Shown here piece by piece: positions 55,601 to 64,000 of a DNA stretch of 64,000 nucleotides (position 1 is its first letter; every line of letters begins with the position of its first letter). The translations under genes and the position numbers were made by a program. The DNA comes from Sclerotiophoma versabilis. Lineage: Eukaryota; Ascomycota; Dothideomycetes; Pleosporales; Didymellaceae. The notes beneath the pieces were generated by a model that was given only the letters and a program-made list of their open reading frames with translations, searched no databases and was not told the DNA's origin. Where the stretch lies: the NCBI GenBank assembly GCA_012274445.1, contig JAAROD010000058.1, positions 496,001 to 560,000 of the forward strand. Reading direction: 5' to 3'.

Positions 55601-56523
55601 CGACAGATGTCAACATGCAAGATGCTCGAAATGGCGCCTCGGTGCATTGGTCACAGCACCGTCCATTAAGCATTCAGGAAGCTCGACGTACGCAAGCATA
55701 TCCGGATCACGAGCCTATCATAGGAACTTTGGCTGAACAGTGGCGCATTATTGGTAATGGTGTCGATCGCAAGATGGCATTTTCTCTAGGTCTGGCTCTT
55801 CGTGAGGCTCTGAGCAGATGCAAACGCATAGATGGGCTTGGCGAGGCTCTGGAGGACGATGCTGAACTTTTAGTTGATGTCGATGAACAGACCAAAAAAC
55901 CCTTTTCAGAAGCAAGCGAACGACCAATGGTCAACCTAACTCGAGAGAGCACCCCCCCGTTTCCACCGGCTGCGTCTTCCACCGACTCATTCTCATCCAT
56001 TCGCGAGACAAGAAAGACTTCTGATCTGTCATTGTCTCTTGACGGAGGTGACGATGTCGCTTACGACCTAGTCAGATTACAACCAGCTTCACCACAACAA
56101 CCCCATGAAGCAGAGCCTCGTCTCAAGCCGGGCGAAGGCGTCTTCTCTCGCTTGTCGCGTAAGGTCTCAGCAAATGTCAGAAGATTATCTCTGTCGGCTT
56201 TAACTACGTCCATGCTCTCCACGCAGCCCTTGCCTATGCTCAAGCGCCATCGAGAAGATGGTGAAGATGAAACGCAAAGCCCGTTCAACACAGTCGAGGG
56301 TCGTGCTGGTCCGTTCAAACGGGCAAAAGTAGAGGAGCCGCGAAGGACATTATCGCCAGGACGAATACTATCAAGACAGGAATTCCAAACCGAAGCCAGG
56401 AGGGTTTCACTGCCATCGCTTTCAAGAACAAAATGTACGCGTAGAGCAGGTCCCGCGGAGTTTGCACCTAAAGCGTGGCACAAGAAGATTGGGGCCCCTA
56501 ACAATGTGGCGAACTTGTCATAG
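52606..56523 (+). CDS. dim-2: DNA (cytosine-5) methyltransferase, DIM-2 type
   Basis: Exons 52606-54856 and 54908-56523 (intron 51 nt) encode 1288 residues. The long N-terminal part carries two BAH-like segments (GDVVSIIPDEDDKTKW near residue 382; GDTVYVTKTSGGQQF near 520). The catalytic domain starts with motif I LRGLSLFSGGGGLDRGLEEG (about 666), then motif IV GSPCPGFS around the splice (catalytic Cys about 748), motif VI ILENVVNM (about 789), motif VIII SFQRRSRIILT (about 835) and motif X IGNGVDRKMAFSLGLALREA (about 1032). A disordered Ser/Arg-rich tail follows. All catalytic motifs are intact. In Neurospora DIM-2 performs all known cytosine methylation, guided by H3K9me3 and HP1, and silences repeats mutated by RIP. 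DIM-2 rather than RID is supported by the BAH region and length. Confidence 0.93.
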
Positions 56524-56640
56524 ATTCGGCGCGAGTTACAAACTGCAGAGCTTCATGCTGATGTACCTCCGTTCCTCAAAGATAGTTCCAAAACCCGAGA
56601 AGTCAACGTAAAAATACTCAGATTTTTCTGCTTCGTGCCT

Positions 56641-57937
56641 TTACTTCCACTCAGCACTCCATGTCTGCTCGCCTTTCCTGAAAGGTACGACTTCAACGCT
56701 AACACCATCCTTCTTCAAGACATCAACAATCTTCTCCGCACCCTTCTTCAGCACAATCCTCTCATTCCTCTCATCCTTGACCTGGTAGAACTTGCGCCCG
56801 TAGGCACCGAAGAAGCCTTCCAGTGCTTCTTGACTGACGTCCTTCTCCTCAATAACTCCGCGTTCGATACCCGTCTTCAGCGCATCCAAAACATACCCCA
56901 AAGCGTAGGGCTGCGTAAACACACCCGCAGCAACCTTGTCTTCTCCCCTCTTCTTGGTACTCGGATGAGGTGCTGAGTCGGTTCCGAGGAAGAAACGGCC
57001 GTTGCTGCTCACTACAGCCTTGAGAAGGGCATCGCGATCCTCGGGCGTCTTGGCGACGGGCTTGCAGAAGCAGAATGGGTCGCCGGCCCAGTCATCGATT
57101 ACAAGACTGAGGTGATGCGCCGTGATGGTTCCGCTGACGCTGGGACCGCAAGCGCGCACGGCGTCGAGTGCAGCCGCGGTGCTGCAATGCTCGAGGATGA
57201 TGCGCAGGTTGGGGAACTTGGCGTGCAGGGACTTGAAGGTGGGCAGGAATGCGGGTTCGGCGTTGAGAATAGTGATTGCCCCGTTCTTGGAGGCGGAAAC
57301 ATGGGTGTTTGCGGGAGTGCTGGGGACCTCGCCGTGCAGGTTGAGGATCATGTTTTGCTTTTCCATCTCTGCAAAGACCGGGTAGAAGGGCTCGTAAGAG
57401 AGGACGCCGGAAGACGAGTTTGTCGTCACGCCAGCGGGGTAGGACTTGACACCGGTAATGCCTGCCTTCTTTGCTTCGCGGATCACCTCAGGTGTGATAT
57501 CCTCGTGCAGGTAGAGAGACATGAGATAGTCGACATTTGGCTCGATGGCTCGCAGGCGCTCGCGGTACTCAAGTGCTGCTTTGACTGATGTAACAGGCGG
57601 GACAAGGTTGGGCTGGAGAATTGGTCAACAAGTGGTGGTGAAGGGCTGCAAGGCAGAAGAAGACGAGAAATGCGGTAACATTTAATGGCGATTCAAATAA
57701 ATGAAGGATGTAAAGTGCATGGAACTAGCTTACCATGACATACACCTGATTCACACCACCCTGGCGGATGGTGGGGGTGACGAGCTGCGACATCTCACCA
57801 TCACGCAAGTGCACATGGGCGTCGAACGCCGCTGGCAGCTCAATCTCCGTCAGATCTGTGAAACCCATCTTTTCTTGCCTTGATAACGATTGATTGACAG
57901 TGTTGACGTTGTTAGTCGAATTTTGAGGGTGCTGCAT
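56641..57937 (-). CDS. ura4: Dihydroorotase, pyrimidine biosynthesis
   Basis: Exons 57937-57734 and 57612-56641 (intron 121 nt) give 391 residues; an inner start at 57868 (MGFTDLTEIELPAAFDAHVH) would remove 23 residues and is closer to yeast Ura4. Zinc-binding HxH is in FDAHVHLRDGEM, the carbamylated Lys in GVKSYPAGVTTN, further ligands in LNLHGEVP and ILEHCST, and the catalytic Asp in FFLGTDSAPHPSTKKR. TPTIRQGGVNQVYVM is joined by splicing to PNLVPPVTS. The enzyme converts carbamoyl-aspartate to dihydroorotate in the cytosol, the third step of de novo UMP synthesis. It is convergent with dim-2; the two stops are 117 bp apart, so the 3' UTRs probably overlap. Confidence 0.95.
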
Positions 57938-58760
57938 GCGAGCGAGATTAGAAAAGCAGCTAATGGTGGGGCTAACCTAGCTGGGCAATCTAACGTTGAC
58001 GCCGATGCAGTTTCTATACAGCTGGACCAATAAGCCAAGCAGTCGCGATATAAAAATTGCCTGCAAGGATGTGGTGTCATCATCCAGGGTGTGACACAGA
58101 GCTCATCTTACAATGAGGATTCGAGAAGACCCGCCAAGTTGGGACTAGCTTATGTTTACCAGCACCCTTCAATGGAGGGCGCCTTCTCATAGCTTCTCTC
58201 TTTTTGTCTCTCAAATCCGTCAAGTCAGTGTCTTTCCTCTTCTCAATTAATATGGCCTTCTGCAGGAAAGCGTTCAAAGTTGTACTTATTGTGGTACAAA
58301 AACTCTAGCAACGCTGACAAGTCAATACCCTCTCTAGCCCATTGTCTGAACAGCAGACTTTACGAACGCGGTGCAAACTCCTCCCCAACCGGTGACTTGA
58401 GGATTTCTTTCGAGATTCAGAAGAAGCCTCCGCCAATCAAGCAGCTCAGAATTGTCGGCAACGTCTTCGTTAAGCGAAACTCGCACTTTGCAGGCTTACA
58501 TCGTTAGTCAAAGCTCTACGGACAGAATGCAGTGTAGGATGAAACAAACTATTCTTTTGCTAGAGTACAAACCCCTGACCTCCGATATGCAGTGATGTTG
58601 AGCTCAGGAACGGCAGGTACGCCAGCGATAGAGTACTGTTCCAGACCTTTGTCCGTCAATTCCGATCGGAGAAGGCTTCAAGATATAGGCCAAGAACCCG
58701 GATATCGACTGCTCTTACAACTAGACCATCCGCGCTTATACAAAACGTGCAGGGAGTGGG

Positions 58761-58935
58761 CTCTAAGCAGGCGGACTTCGAATTATGGGAGGTAGTCAAC
58801 GTGGACCACCCCATGGTATGCCACTTTATACGCAGCCTGAGGACTACAAATGATTTCAACCATTCTGCAGAGTCTATGATAATTTACTAGAGACCTCCAG
58901 GCTTAAAATACAAACGTTCCATTTGCTGCATCCTG
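58761..58935 (+). repeat. Copy A of a diverged direct repeat
   Basis: It starts CTCTAAGCAGGCGGACTTCG and runs to GCATCCTGG. It can be aligned by eye along its length with copy B at 59012-59190. Shared blocks include CTCTAAGCAGGC, GACTACAAA, CTTCCAGGCTT or CCTCCAGGCTT, and TTGCATCC or CTGCATCC. Differences are mostly transitions. Confidence 0.7.
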
Positions 58936-59011
58936 GGGTTTCCACAGAACGCCAAACGCGAATCCATATCAGTGCATTTATAGACATACTCTTATGTCGC
59001 TGGAAGGTAGC

Positions 59012-59190
59012 CTCTAAGCAGGCAGACTTCAAAATTTAGGTAGTCATCCTATACCTCATCGTATTATGCTACCTTATAGACAGTCTAAAGACTACAAACA
59101 GTTTTACTTCTTTTGTAGAAGATCTGAAAATTTCCTGAAGACTTCCAGGCTTGAGGTTCAGACATGGAACTCGCAGCTATTGCATCCCAG
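59012..59190 (+). repeat. Copy B of a diverged direct repeat
   Basis: It starts CTCTAAGCAGGCAGACTTCA and is 251 bp downstream of the start of copy A, in the same orientation. It is more AT-rich than copy A, with G-to-A and C-to-T changes, for example CGGACTTCG in A versus CAGACTTCA in B. Confidence 0.7.
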
Positions 59191-59599
59191 TCCTGAGATA
59201 TTAGACGCTAACCATAGGTATCGTAACAGATGTAAATACAAAATTATACAAAAGTTTGAAACTGTGTCTCTGTTATGCATATAGAATCGTGTAATATAGA
59301 GATGCTATGTCCTTTGATAAGGGCATTTGTGCTCTCGTCGAAGCTTGCATTTATGATGATAGCACGCAGCTCATGTATGCATGGAGCTCAATCGCCGCTT
59401 CATGCCAGTGAGTATCGTCAAAAATCTTGGAACTCGAACGCCCCGGGAACTACCTGCAGCAAAGCTCAAGATTCCCAGAAAGTGCAAACTACAAATCTCT
59501 CCTCGTGTGAAACTTTTAAAATCGACACATACCCGATCTCCACGGCAGTCGCCTGCTTCCTGACTCTCATCTTCCAGCCTTACGGACCATTTTTGCCTA

Positions 59600-60274
59600 T
59601 CATCCTGGGTTGCACCCCTTGAGCATCTCTGGGAGCTTGGAAGTCTGCCGAGCAGCGTTCTCGGGGACTTGAACAGTGCCAGTCTGTTGAGGGACAGATG
59701 GGGTTGTAGCCGTTGCAGCCGTTGCATCTGCCGTGGTGTTTTCGGGTATAGCTGCAGGCTTCGAGCTATCATTTGACGTGTGGGCATCGTTGTTGGACTG
59801 CGTCTGTGGTGCTGTAGCTGTCACATGTCCAGGGTCTTGCGGAGCCCCTTGACTAATGTTGTTGAAAGCGTTGTAGAAGAACTTTCTTGCCCAGGGAAAC
59901 CACGGCCCAGGGTATGCTCGGGGTTCGTCTACCCACACCACAACACCTTTCGAGCCAGTGGTTTCTTCCGTGCCATCGTTGTATGTTCTCGCTAGACGAG
60001 CAACACCAGTTGCGACTTTCTTATACCCGTCTCTCTCGGCCTTGCATTGCTCGAACGTGCTCGCAGCTTCTTCGAGCTTGGCATCCTTCTCTACAAGCAC
60101 TTGTTCAGTACAATGGTAGCGATGCTGCTCGGCAGCGATGACGCGGTCTCTGTTTTGGCATTCTTCCCGCAACGTCTCGTTCTCTCTGGTGAGCACGTTG
60201 CACTTGTAGATCAGATCTTCTCTCGAGAAGCCGTCATATCGAGGCGACGTGTCCTGGTCGTCGGGCTCGTACAT
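59600..60274 (-). CDS. Hypothetical coiled-coil protein
   Basis: A single frame encodes 224 residues from the ATG at 60274. Residues about 15-90 form a coiled coil (SREDLIYKCNVLTRENETLR and following heptads up to FEQCKAERDGYKKVATGVAR). The centre has a Trp/Pro-rich patch, WVDEPRAYPGPWFPWARKFF, and the C-terminal third is Ala/Thr/Gln-rich and disordered. No known domain is recognised. The composition looks like a real protein-coding gene, and Kozak context at the ATG is acceptable. It could be an organism-specific structural or adaptor protein; no function is assigned. Confidence 0.65.
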   Translation of the reverse strand: MYEPDDQDTSPRYDGFSREDLIYKCNVLTRENETLREECQNRDRVIAAEQHRYHCTEQVLVEKDAKLEEAASTFEQCKAERDGYKKVATGVARLARTYNDGTEETTGSKGVVVWVDEPRAYPGPWFPWARKFFYNAFNNISQGAPQDPGHVTATAPQTQSNNDAHTSNDSSKPAAIPENTTADATAATATTPSVPQQTGTVQVPENAARQTSKLPEMLKGCNPG

Positions 60275-60636
60275 GGTGGTCGCAATCGGGGCTGTGATAT
60301 TGTCGTGTGTGTCGCTTGAAGCAATAACAAAGTGGTGACGCTCGCTGGTGTAAGGTTGTTGTAGAGTGGAGAAGAGTCGAGCGTTGACGGGCGAGGGGTA
60401 AATGCTGCAGCGACGCCTGATCTATTGCTCAGGTGAGAGAACTACCAAACTTACCTGCGAGGCGCCGATGCACTCCGCGCCCGCCTTCGCCATGAATCTA
60501 GTGAAGCATGCAAGAAGAGCAAAGCGAAAATGCGGGTAGAGAATGTGTACAGGCTTATTGTTGTCTGGATTGCGAGTTGAAATGGTCGGAACGCTAAACT
60601 GAATCCCACTGTGCCAGGATCGTGCAAGACAATCGT
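60275..60636. other. Tandem intergenic spacer
   Basis: Promoter of the coiled-coil gene and 3' region of the hydrolase/SnoaL gene. No gene seen. Confidence 0.5.
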
Positions 60637-61788
60637 TCAGTTGCCGTTGATGCCGTTGAACAGCCCGTGCATCTGCAGCAGCTTATTGTATTTGTTCTGT
60701 TGAGGACCAACAAGTTGCTTTGCCGCCTCAGCTCCAGCGACAGGGAGTTGTTTGGTTCCTCCGCCCTTGAACTTCTTGGGTACCATCTTCGGATCCAGCA
60801 AGCCCACTTGAACAAGCACAGAAGCCTGGTCCCAGTACATATGTTCCGAAACCAGCTTCCCTCCTCTTACCGCCACAACGCTAACCATGGGTATCTCAAC
60901 AAACTTGTCCGTTGGCTGGACTCCGGGCAGTATCCAGTCTACTTCGTCTGAATGGGTGAAGGATACGACCATCTCATCTACAATGCGCTCGACGCCCATT
61001 GTCCGTGAAATTAGCCGTATCTTGAAATCCTCCACCAGGCTAGGAACAAAGAATTCCCTATAAAACTCTTCGAGCTTCTTTCTCCCTACACCACCCTGCA
61101 GCGTAGGCAGTATTGTGACATGCGGGCTGTTCTGCGTCATGTTTTTCACCACGCTCATACTCGCTCGTTCAGGCAAGTCATCTTCGTACTTTGCAGTCCA
61201 ATAACTCTGCACAACAGGCTCGAGATCCACCTCTTTCTTGAACCCCTTCCGCACACACGCCAGTGCCCTGCTCCACGCCAGATTCGCTTCGACCTCCGAG
61301 TACGCGTTTGAGTTTGGATCGGCGAAGCCAGTCGCGCAGTTGTCGTAGCGGTACAGCTTCCAATCTACCATTTCTGGATGCGGACTGCTTTGACTCTTAC
61401 TAGCGACGTGAACTTGTGGGTTCGTGCTCTCCGGGTACTTGACTTTTACACCCGGCAGGACTGGCGGGTAGAAGGCGACGATTGCACAGCACTTGTTCAG
61501 CGGCTTCATGGCAGTTTTCAGGACTACACTAGCTGCTGCACCATAGGCTATGAGTGCATAGTGCTCGCCTAGCTCGAGATCGCTGTTGAGGTTCTGGATG
61601 GTGCGGATGAAGGCAGGCTGTGTGGAAGGGTCGTACTGGAGGTACGTGACATCGTACCCTTCTTCTTTCCAGGAGAGGAGCGCTTTCTCGGGTGGGTATG
61701 GTGTTAGATCGGTCATGAAGATCTTGGGTGGGCCCCTGTTGAACTTGAGGAAGCCTCCTGTGCCGGGTGCAGAGGATGCGACTGACAT
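60637..61788 (-). CDS. Degenerate dienelactone-hydrolase-like domain fused to a SnoaL-like domain
   Basis: The ATG at 61788 starts MSVASSAPGTGGFLKFNRGP and gives 383 residues; an in-frame ORF begins 18 codons earlier but without conservation. The first ~220 residues follow the alpha/beta-hydrolase plan of dienelactone hydrolases: KIFMTDLTPYPPEKALLSW, ALIAYGAAASVVLKTAMK in place of the nucleophile elbow, AIVAFYPPVLPG and a closing YDNCATGFADPNSNAYSEVE with Trp-Ser-Arg. The nucleophile Cys and the catalytic His of the usual HGF motif are not seen. Residues about 225-350 resemble a SnoaL/NTF2-like fold: FYREFFVPSLVEDFKIRLIS, VERIVDEMVVSFTHSDEVDW and VVAVRGGKLVSEHMYWDQAS. The combination occurs in fungal proteins of unknown function. 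Catalysis by the first domain is doubtful. Confidence 0.75.
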   Translation of the reverse strand: MSVASSAPGTGGFLKFNRGPPKIFMTDLTPYPPEKALLSWKEEGYDVTYLQYDPSTQPAFIRTIQNLNSDLELGEHYALIAYGAAASVVLKTAMKPLNKCCAIVAFYPPVLPGVKVKYPESTNPQVHVASKSQSSPHPEMVDWKLYRYDNCATGFADPNSNAYSEVEANLAWSRALACVRKGFKKEVDLEPVVQSYWTAKYEDDLPERASMSVVKNMTQNSPHVTILPTLQGGVGRKKLEEFYREFFVPSLVEDFKIRLISRTMGVERIVDEMVVSFTHSDEVDWILPGVQPTDKFVEIPMVSVVAVRGGKLVSEHMYWDQASVLVQVGLLDPKMVPKKFKGGGTKQLPVAGAEAAKQLVGPQQNKYNKLLQMHGLFNGINGN

Positions 61789-62296
61789 GTTGGGTGAGGT
61801 GTGAATGCTACAATGAATGTGACCGGTGTTGAGCCAGACCAAGCATATGTCAGGTAGAAGTGTGCGCAGCGCACGCGCGTTGCGCTGGGCGTCGGCACCG
61901 TTTTATGCCAGCCACATGTTGGTCGTCCTTGTTGCGATCCCTGGCTCGGATCCCAGGTTGCGGTGAAGCGTTACTGGTTGAGCGCGGGCCTATGACGGCA
62001 TACTCGAGATGGCACGACTTTCACATGGCACACGTGCTGGTGCAACCACATCCGAATTCAAACTGACGATGTCAAATTCGTCTTCCAAACCTCCATTGTA
62101 CAGTATGAAGATACAAAATTGCTGTCCCGTGAACGAGCCAGGCACTGCAGACGAACCGCGTTCGGTCCGGCTGTTGGTTCCGTGTGGGGATGACGCCATT
62201 GCCATCGAGTCCACTTTAGTAATCGTAGTTGCCGTCGAAAGCCAAAGCCTTTTGGACAGCACCACTGCTGACCATTGACCCATCTTGTACCTCACA
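61789..62296. promoter_or_regulatory. Divergent promoter region of the hydrolase/SnoaL and peroxiredoxin genes
   Basis: Five hundred bp separate the two start codons. No gene is seen. The shared region could co-regulate both genes, which is an inference from orientation. Confidence 0.45.
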
Positions 62297-63121
62297 ATGT
62301 CAGCTTTCATCCCCCGTGCAGCTTCTCGAGCTCTCCGCTCCGCCGCCCGCCCAGCGCTGCGCGTCCAGCGCCCCGTTGCTACGCCCTTCCGCCGCGGTCT
62401 TGCCATTCCTGCTGAGCAGCCACGCCTGAGGATTGGATCGGTAGCGCCTGACTTTGAGGCGCAAACAACACACGGAAAGATCAAGTTCCACGAGTTCCTC
62501 AACGGCAAATGGACCATTCTGTTCTCTCATCCCGCCGACTTCACTCCCGTCTGCACAACAGAACTCGGTGCCTTCGCAAAGCTCAAAGACGAGTTCGATG
62601 CTCGCGGCGTGCAGATGCTGGGCCTTGTATGTCGAATCTGAGTTCCAAACATGAGCCGGATACTGATCCCTTCCCAGAGCGCCAACGACCTTAGCTCCCA
62701 CGACCAGTGGGTCAGCGACATCAACGAGACGCAAAACACCACCGTGAAGTTTCCCATCATTGCTGACGCCGACCGCAAAGTCGCTTTCCTCTACGACATG
62801 ATCGCGCAAGACGACCTCGACAACATCAAAGAGAAGGGCATCGCCTTCACCATCCGCTCTGTGTTCATTATCGACCCCGCCAAGAAGATCAGGCTCAAGA
62901 TGGACTACCCTGCGAGCACTGGCCGCAATACAGCGGAGGTGCTGAGGGTGATCGACAGCCTGCAGACAGGCGACAAGAAGGGCGTTGTTACGCCAATTAA
63001 TTGGAACGTTGGAGACGATGTTATTGTGCCGCCGAGTGTGAGCACCGAGGACGCGAGGAAGAAGTTTGGAGATGTCAGGGAGCTGAAGCCGTACCTGAGG
63101 TTCACGAACGTTGGCAAATAA
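62297..63121 (+). CDS. prx1: Mitochondrial 1-Cys peroxiredoxin (Prx1/Prx6 type)
   Basis: Exons 62297-62626 and 62678-63121 (intron 51 nt) give 257 residues. The N-terminus is an Arg/Ala-rich mitochondrial presequence (MSAFIPRAASRALRSAARPA). The peroxiredoxin core begins at LRIGSVAPDFEAQTTHGKIK and contains the peroxidatic Cys in SHPADFTPVCTTELGAF. The second half has FPIIADADRKVAFLYDMI, AFTIRSVFIIDPAKKIRL and YPASTGRNTAEVLRVIDSLQ, the Prx6-type extension, and ends VRELKPYLRFTNVGK. No resolving Cys of the 2-Cys type is evident. The enzyme reduces hydroperoxides in the mitochondrial matrix using glutathione or thioredoxin. Confidence 0.95.
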
Positions 63122-63284
63122 GCTGCGTAAGACGATTGAAGAGTGTACGATGCAAATAGAAAAGTCTTAGAAGTGCTAATGTAGAACTAGATGAGGGTAT
63201 CAATCCAGCCCATCCACATTTTGTAATCCCTTCCTGCGCCCTGTGCCTTACGCTATGCTCAAAACAAACCTCTGGACATTAACC

Positions 63285-64000
63285 TTATCGACCAGCACCC
63301 ACCTTGCCAGTCCCCTTGCTCTGCTTCTTCTCCGTCCACTCCTCAACCTGCTTTGCCTTATGATAATGCGGCGCCACCTCCGTCAGCCACTCCGCCTGTA
63401 TCGGCGCCACGCTCCTCACCCACTCCTTACTCGTACTCGTCAACTCATAAAACACAATCCAGCGATCCCTCGTCTGCTTGCGCGCCATGCACGAACTTGG
63501 GTGTATGAAGACACTCAGCTTCTGGCTGACGGTCGAGTAACTCTGTCCATCGCGGTTCAGGCGCGCAACATTGGTAAAGTACCCACTGGTAAACGCCTTG
63601 AGAATCTTGACGTGGTCTGAGATACCCGATGAGCTGTGAGGGAGCTCAACTTTATCGCAGAGACGCTGGAGTTGCTCACGCACGTTCCTGACACGGTTCA
63701 GCGCGCGGTAATCGAGAAAGTTTTCCTTCGCCCAGGCTTGGCTGAACTCGTTTTCGGTGAATTCATTCCAGATCTTGAGAAACGCGATGAGGTCGCCGCC
63801 GGCTGCGTCTTCGCTGAAGCGCTGCTTGGCGAGATCTGCGGCAACTTTTTTGTCTTTGGGCGCGAAGAAGAGCGTTCCTGCTTCGCTGACCATGGACACG
63901 AGCGTCACCATTTCTTCGACGCAGCCGTACTTGTCAGCAGCCAATAGCGCTTTGCCGAGTTTGGGGTCGAGAGGCAATTCGCTGGCACGACGGCCAAGTT
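63285..64000 (-). CDS. DEAH-box RNA helicase, C-terminal fragment
   Basis: The frame is open from the right edge to the stop at 63285 (238 codons). It starts inside the HA2 (ratchet) domain with ELPLDPKLGKALLAADKYGC and VEEMVTLVSMVSEAGTLFF, continues with NFLDYRALNRVRNVREQLQR, and holds the OB-fold end: HVKILKAFTSGYFTNVARLN, LSVFIHPSSCMARKQT, WIVFYELTSTSKEWVRSVAP and EWLTEVAPHYHK. This is the C-terminal half of spliceosomal-type DEAH helicases (Prp2/DHX16, Prp22, Prp43 or DHX35 group). LAADKYGC and APHYHKAK favour the Prp2/DHX35-like side, but the paralogue cannot be fixed without the motor domains, which lie outside the window. A short Lys/Gly tail ends the protein. It is convergent with prx1 (163 bp). 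Confidence 0.88.
   Translation of the reverse strand, partial: LGRRASELPLDPKLGKALLAADKYGCVEEMVTLVSMVSEAGTLFFAPKDKKVAADLAKQRFSEDAAGGDLIAFLKIWNEFTENEFSQAWAKENFLDYRALNRVRNVREQLQRLCDKVELPHSSSGISDHVKILKAFTSGYFTNVARLNRDGQSYSTVSQKLSVFIHPSSCMARKQTRDRWIVFYELTSTSKEWVRSVAPIQAEWLTEVAPHYHKAKQVEEWTEKKQSKGTGKVGAGR

Larger units (their letters stand above)
57938..59599. other. AT-rich gene-free patch with diverged repeats
   Basis: About 1.66 kb with no gene. Composition is clearly more AT-rich than the flanks. It contains two diverged direct copies of a ~175 bp element, listed separately, consistent with RIP-damaged repeats. Confidence 0.6.

Noticed and set aside
1..64000. CRISPR array, operon-like structure or bacterial mobile element
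   Set aside because: The window is eukaryotic, with spliced genes; no regular spaced repeats, terminal inverted repeats or transposase genes were seen.

Overview
The window is nuclear DNA of a filamentous ascomycete, most probably a dothideomycete (Pleosporales-like). The evidence is short GT-AG introns of about 41-120 nt with CTAAC/CTGAC-type branch sites, genes that are individually promoted rather than in operons, and fungal-specific families: WOPR regulator, Zn2Cys6 factor, DASH subunit Spc34, DIM-2 DNA methyltransferase, DUF7580 and DUF6590 proteins, a PL3 pectate lyase and a pleiotropic-drug-type ABCG transporter. The taxon is inference; the fungal assignment is firm.

Layout. 0-3 kb: start of an acyl-CoA dehydrogenase running off the left edge, a secreted PL3 pectate lyase and a small VOC-fold protein. 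3-9 kb: an accessory block of minus-strand lineage-specific genes (a HeLo-like/DUF7580 protein, a DUF6590 protein and a C2H2-type protein) with disturbed frames, which look partly decayed. 9-18.6 kb: compact conserved housekeeping DNA with CutC, an ankyrin protein, proteasome subunit Rpn3 facing DASH subunit Spc34 across a G-rich bidirectional promoter, an SDR, a four-TM MARVEL-like protein and a Dal5-type MFS permease. 18.6-27.5 kb: the WOPR master regulator (Wor1/Ryp1/Sge1 family) with a 4.25 kb gene-free upstream region, then an FAD monooxygenase. 27.5-37 kb: Aip1, a Ser/Gln-rich protein, a small C2H2 protein, a secreted cupin (DUF985) and CPSF100/Cft2. 37-45.8 kb: a Zn2Cys6 transcription factor alone between two gene-free stretches of 3.3 and 3.7 kb. 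45.8-57.9 kb: a full-length ABCG transporter with a frame break, a DUF3431 membrane-anchored protein, the DIM-2 cytosine methyltransferase and dihydroorotase. 57.9-64 kb: an AT-rich patch with two diverged copies of a ~175 bp repeat, a coiled-coil protein, a degenerate hydrolase/SnoaL fusion, mitochondrial 1-Cys peroxiredoxin and the 3' end of a DEAH-box helicase.

How parts may connect. The most coherent theme is genome defence. An apparently intact DIM-2 methyltransferase sits about 2.2 kb from repeat copies that differ largely by C/T and G/A transitions, and a possible CAA-to-TAA stop lies in the 3-9 kb accessory block; both fit repeat-induced point mutation (RIP). No wholly new multi-gene system was identified. 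The strongest leads are the decaying accessory block, the frame break in the ABC transporter, the large non-coding region upstream of the WOPR gene and the degenerate hydrolase-SnoaL fusion. Exon borders were derived by hand from frame and splice-site consensus and need transcript support.
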